Below, piece by piece: positions 61,201-64,000 of a stretch of 64,000 nucleotides of DNA. The notes below the pieces were generated by a model, which saw nothing but the letters and a program-made list of their open reading frames with translations, was not told the DNA's origin and did not search any database. Origin of the DNA: Pectinophora gossypiella (Eukaryota > Arthropoda > Insecta > Lepidoptera > Gelechiidae); the NCBI RefSeq assembly GCF_024362695.1, contig NC_065406.1, forward strand, positions 3,286,001-3,350,000, given 5' to 3'. Every line of letters starts with the position of its first letter. The first letter of the stretch is position 1. A program made the position numbers and the translations under genes.

Positions 61201-62502
61201 CCGTCCAGCACGCTCCCACATTTGAAAATTTATTTTTCCACTACGCTCCCACTTTTGTTTTTTTTTTGCAAAGCACTTCTGTTTTCACCAGTACCTGCTC
61301 AGATACTTTATCAAAGAAACGGGTGGGAGCGTATTGGAATGGAAGCGTAGTGGAAAAACAATTTTTCAAATGTGGGAGCGTGCTGGATGGGGGCATATTG
61401 GAATGGGTGCCTAATGGACAGACCCGATTATACCTATTTGTTTTGAAGTTGAACTTTCTCCAAGAGAACTCACCTATCCGAATATGCTCATGGGGCTCGA
61501 ACACCATCCATTCGTAAACTTCATCTGACAAGCACAGCACATTATGCTTCTTGCACAGATTAGCTATGGTCTCCAGTTCTTGTCTAGTGAACACCTTCCC
61601 TAGCGGGTTGTGCGGAGTGTTGAGTATCAGCATTTTAGTTTTGTTGTTGAAGAGAGAAGCTAGTTCAGCCTCGTCCAGCACCCAGTCTGCAGACGATACG
61701 TTGTCGCCTGAAGATTTCTGAGAAAAAGAAAATGGTTTTGAAAAAAGAGCCCTAAAGGTTTAGAAACAATTGAGAAATCAAGATGTTAAGATCCTCTACA
61801 CCGGTTTGGTGCTCAAACGAGGAGCGCCGATTCTATACCTGGTACCGGACTTGCACCAATGAGTTGTAGTTTTACACAGTTGGCGCGAACATCTTCTATT
61901 ATGTGGGTTGCGTTACTATTGTCAGGGTTACTATTGAGCCGCCAAAGGCCCCTGACATGGCTCATGTAACGACTACGTACTTACATCAATAAGTAGTAAC
62001 CGGGACCAAAGCTTAACGTGCCTTCCGAAGCACTGATCATTTTACTTTCGGACAATCAGGTGATCAGCCTGTAATGTTCTAACCAAACTAGGTATCACGA
62101 AGTAATTTTTGTGGTGGAGCACAAAATAGGAAGGATTTATAATATTTTTATTGTTTGTAGATTCTCGAGACCTTTAAGTAGTGGCGAAAAGGTGTAGAGT
62201 TCATTTAGTTTATCTATGACAAAAATAATTATTTCGATCACCGCTACACTTATGCTATCTATTGTTGCTGAGCGAGGGTTCTAACACCCTTAAATGAGTC
62301 TCAGTTACACTGATTGCATGTGTGTGCGTTTGAGGGAGTAAGCACGTAGTATACCTAGCTATTTACAAGAGAACAAAAAACAGCTGACTCACCGGTTGCA
62401 AAGCAATGAACTTTGGGATACCGCCCGCAGATCTTATCATGAAGTCGTAGCAATCGAAGAAAGGTTCAATCACTATCACCTCATCCCCTGTGTCCACATG
62501 GC
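58292..62502 (-). CDS. KYAT: Kynurenine aminotransferase / glutamine transaminase K, 3' six coding exons (5' end outside window)
   Basis: Minus-strand exons in gene order: 62502-62393, 61717-61474, 60912-60746, 60060-59874, 58990-58827 and 58357-58292 (TAG); 938 nt, all in phase, encoding about 312 residues. The product is a PLP-dependent fold-type I aminotransferase that turns kynurenine into kynurenic acid, and often also uses glutamine or cysteine conjugates. Visible landmarks: HVDTGDEVIVIEP, NTPHNPLGK (cofactor-contacting Asn), LSDEVYEW (Asp and Tyr of the PLP site), GSAGKTFSVTGWK with the Schiff-base lysine, and the C-terminal arginine in FARFCF that binds the substrate carboxylate. The family is about 420 aa, so roughly 100 N-terminal residues are missing. 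I found no matching exon between 62503 and the window end, so they should lie beyond 64000. The gene runs tail-to-tail with CIMIP2, stops 725 bp apart. Introns carry several SINEs, two very near donors. KYAT1 versus KYAT3 is not resolvable here. Confidence 0.95.
58512..58807 (+). mobile_element. SINE family B in the last KYAT intron
   Basis: Starts AATCAGCTCGCGACACCAAA (a few tens of bases short of the complete copy) and ends with the conserved CACATC plus A tail. Its A tail ends 20 bp from the last coding base of the KYAT exon 58827-58990. Confidence 0.9.
59035..59215 (-). mobile_element. LINE 3' tail in KYAT intron, with short tandem repeat
   Basis: ACTTTATTGAGCACAATGGA, CAAAATACAGAGATAAGGAC and CAGGCGGCCTTATTGCTCAT match 2221-2300 inverted. 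A 40-bp block AAAGTGTATTTGTATTGTAT plus TGTAGATA is duplicated at about 59050-59105. Confidence 0.7.
59217..59290 (+). mobile_element. SINE family A head fragment, KYAT intron
   Basis: TTCCCGTGGTCCAGTGATTG ... AAGTTCGAATCCCGG resembles the tRNA-like head only; the body is absent. Confidence 0.6.
59585..59812 (+). mobile_element. LINE C-terminal fragment, KYAT intron
   Basis: GGTGATTACTCCACCGACAA, GAGCGCAGTTCTTAAATAAA and GAGAGAGAAAT repeat the ending at 54850-54893. Confidence 0.65.
60168..60262 (+). mobile_element. LINE 3' fragment (same family), KYAT intron
   Basis: CCTGCGTCAGACAGAGTACT, AAAGTAGCATGGAAAATGCT and ACCGACAAGAGCGTGGCTCA. Confidence 0.65.
60462..60729 (-). mobile_element. SINE family A abutting a KYAT splice donor
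   Basis: Minus-strand copy whose tRNA-like head ends at about 60729. The flanks CTGTTCTTTAC (about 60450-60460) and CTGTTTCTTTAC (about 60730-60741) look like the target duplication. The KYAT exon 60746-60912 begins its donor at 60745, so the insertion is about 16 bp into the intron. Confidence 0.88.
60965..61112 (+). mobile_element. 3' half of a family A variant SINE, KYAT intron
   Basis: GGTCCCGGCTATTAGCCGTA ... GCAGTGGAGCAGCGTGGTGG ... CCCAGCAGTGGGACGTATAT; the same 3' half as at 360-540. No tRNA-like head. Confidence 0.75.
61173..61417. mobile_element. 245-bp fold-back MITE in KYAT intron
   Basis: Starts CCATTAGGCACCCATTCCAA and ends with its reverse complement. The arms pair over roughly 75 bp with scattered mismatches and contain repeated ACGCTCCCAC words. 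It sits in the intron between KYAT exons 60746-60912 and 61474-61717. Confidence 0.85.
61798..61892 (+). mobile_element. SINE family C head fragment, KYAT intron
   Basis: GGTTTGGTGCTCAAACGAGG ... GGTACCGGACTTGCACCAAT ... ACACAGTTGGC follows the family C head order with a damaged box B. Confidence 0.55.
61893..62113 (-). mobile_element. SINE family A, head missing, KYAT intron
   Basis: Minus-strand body (GTCAGGGTTACTATTGAGCC, CTTACTTTCGGACAATCAGG-type words) stopping at the conserved ATCACGAAGTAATTTTTGTG before the tRNA-like head. Confidence 0.82.
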
Positions 62503-64000
62503 CTATGCAAAAAAAGACAAGTAAAGATATAACATAGTGTTACGCCTGTGTACCCGTAGGGGTAGGCAGAGCAGAGGTGAATAGTACACCCACGGAATAG
62601 CAGAAAGAGGTTGCAAAGGCCCTAACGCGCATTTTTTATGAGAACCGCTGTCGCCGGTTCAACCCCGCTCTCTTTTACTACTACTCCTGCAAACTGTTCG
62701 AGCGAGACGTCCCACTAATCCAACGAAATCAACTCAACACACTTTGGGGTAGTTACGACGTACATTAATTACTTAGATGAAACGCCTGCCACAAAATGAA
62801 TAGCAAATTGTTATAAATGACACTCAGACATTTACGTTGCTTTGTGTTGGATGAACTTACACTACTGTACTTTAATCAAGTGATTCTTTAACTTGAAACA
62901 ATTATTTATGTACATTAATATTGCGTCACTCACAGTAAATTTAGTAAAAAAAATGTTAACAAGCGCCTGCTAAAAATATATACTAATAGCTAACTAGAAA
63001 TAGCTTTACTGCTTCTCAAATTCCATAGCTTCTTTATCGGCAATGTTAACTGTAAGTGATAGGCTGCAAGTTTAGCATACATTTTCGTAAGATACTGCAT
63101 ACAAAAGTTTTTTTTTTTTATAAAATGCCGATGATAAGATTTTAGTTTTCCTGATGAAGAGGTATCTCCTTGCATGATAGTCGACATGCACAAGACGACC
63201 TTTTAATATACTATCGCGGAACTCTGTGCGCCGTAAAGTTTGCGGACGAGTGGAGTGCAAAGTTGAAGTATCAACTATTTGCTCATACTTGTATGACACG
63301 CGGTTCGCCCTCCCAACCTCATTGTGTGCGTCAAGCTAGCGGCCTCAAAAAAAAAATGGGCACGAAAAAATAATTTGACCATACCAAAAAATAGTACTCT
63401 TATTGAAAAAAATAGTACCTGTTGTAAAAAAATTAGTACCATCACGGTTCTGGATTTATAGCCATGTTTTATTGCACTTGCTAGCTTGACGGTGAGCGAA
63501 ATTTGGCGAGAGTTAACGACAAGGTCTTTCGCTTTGATTTAAACGCCAAAAAATAGTATCGAAATAGTACTCACCCCCTGCAAAATACCGAAAGTAGTAC
63601 TTCAACGGTTCCAAAGTTATAAAGGTAGTTCTTTGATCCCGCTAGCTTGACGTTTTGAAAATACCTATTATCTGGGGAATGCTTGCATACTTCAGTTTGT
63701 AACTAATGTCAATAAACTCGTATGAAATAGTGCTCCCTACCATCATAATTTGGACCTGATTCTCTTTGTAGAAATATGTCAAAAAGTCATTATAACCTAT
63801 GTCATACATTTATCAAGACGAGTACAGTCGCGAACAAAATTATTACACATGGTCAAGAATGTTGTCAGATTTCAGTATTTTTCCCCATTTTTGTTATTCT
63901 ACAAATACTGCAAATTGTTTATTAACAAACACTTCGATCCGTAACAAATTCAACATGAAGGTATAAATTATAAAATAAAACAGCAGATTAAAAATGTATT
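62503..64000. other. Presumed KYAT upstream intron or flank
   Basis: The exon 62393-62502 begins with a split codon after an AG acceptor, so at least one more exon lies further right. I read both strands to 64000 and found only repeat family H (63000-63345) and AT-rich DNA. Confidence 0.5.
63000..63345 (+). repeat. Repeat family H, copy 2
   Basis: TACTGCTTCTCAAATTCCAT ... AAGACGACCTTTTAATATAC ... TTTGCTCATACTTGTATGAC; same order as 10150-10700 without the insertion. Function unknown. Confidence 0.72.

Noticed and set aside
1..64000. CRISPR arrays, operons, bacterial ribosome binding sites, riboswitches
   Set aside because: The window is eukaryotic with spliced genes; no regularly spaced direct repeats with unique spacers were seen.

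Overview
The window looks like a stretch of a moth or butterfly (Lepidoptera) chromosome. Three genes carry multi-exon coding regions with GT-AG introns (one GC-AG). The intergenic DNA is AT-rich and packed with tRNA-headed SINEs, LINE tails, MITEs and a Tc1-type transposon. Scattered TAGGTACCTA words, a short TTAGG run and several repeat consensus pieces familiar from lepidopteran genomes support this. Species cannot be fixed from the sequence.

Layout. From 1 to about 33.4 kb I see no convincing host gene: only repeats, an intact Tc1-like transposon (17274-18909) and a few unexplained open segments. From 33.4 to 57.6 kb lies an 8-exon plus-strand gene for a CIMIP2/FAM166-family ciliary microtubule inner protein (309 aa). 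Its sixth intron (46520-56579) contains, on the same strand, a complete 7-exon gene for ELP3, the catalytic subunit of Elongator (46734-53737, 555 aa). From 58.3 to 62.5 kb, on the minus strand and tail-to-tail with CIMIP2, lie the last six coding exons of a kynurenine aminotransferase / glutamine transaminase K gene. Its 5' exons lie beyond the window.

I joined all exon boundaries by hand. The phases close exactly for CIMIP2 (930 nt) and ELP3 (1668 nt), and in frame for the six aminotransferase exons (938 nt). The three genes have no obvious shared pathway; their link is physical (nesting and convergence).

The repeat landscape is unusually legible. Target-site duplications can be read for several insertions, giving nested histories: SINE family A inside family B, family B inside a MITE, family B inside a second repeat, and a short element inside a LINE tail. 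Repeat family letters A-H used below are my own labels. Two structures deserve most attention: a ~1.17 kb DNA transposon with tandem palindromic CATTTCATGAAATG subterminal repeats (55085-56257), and a near-perfect 55-bp-arm hairpin in an ELP3 intron (53225-53346).
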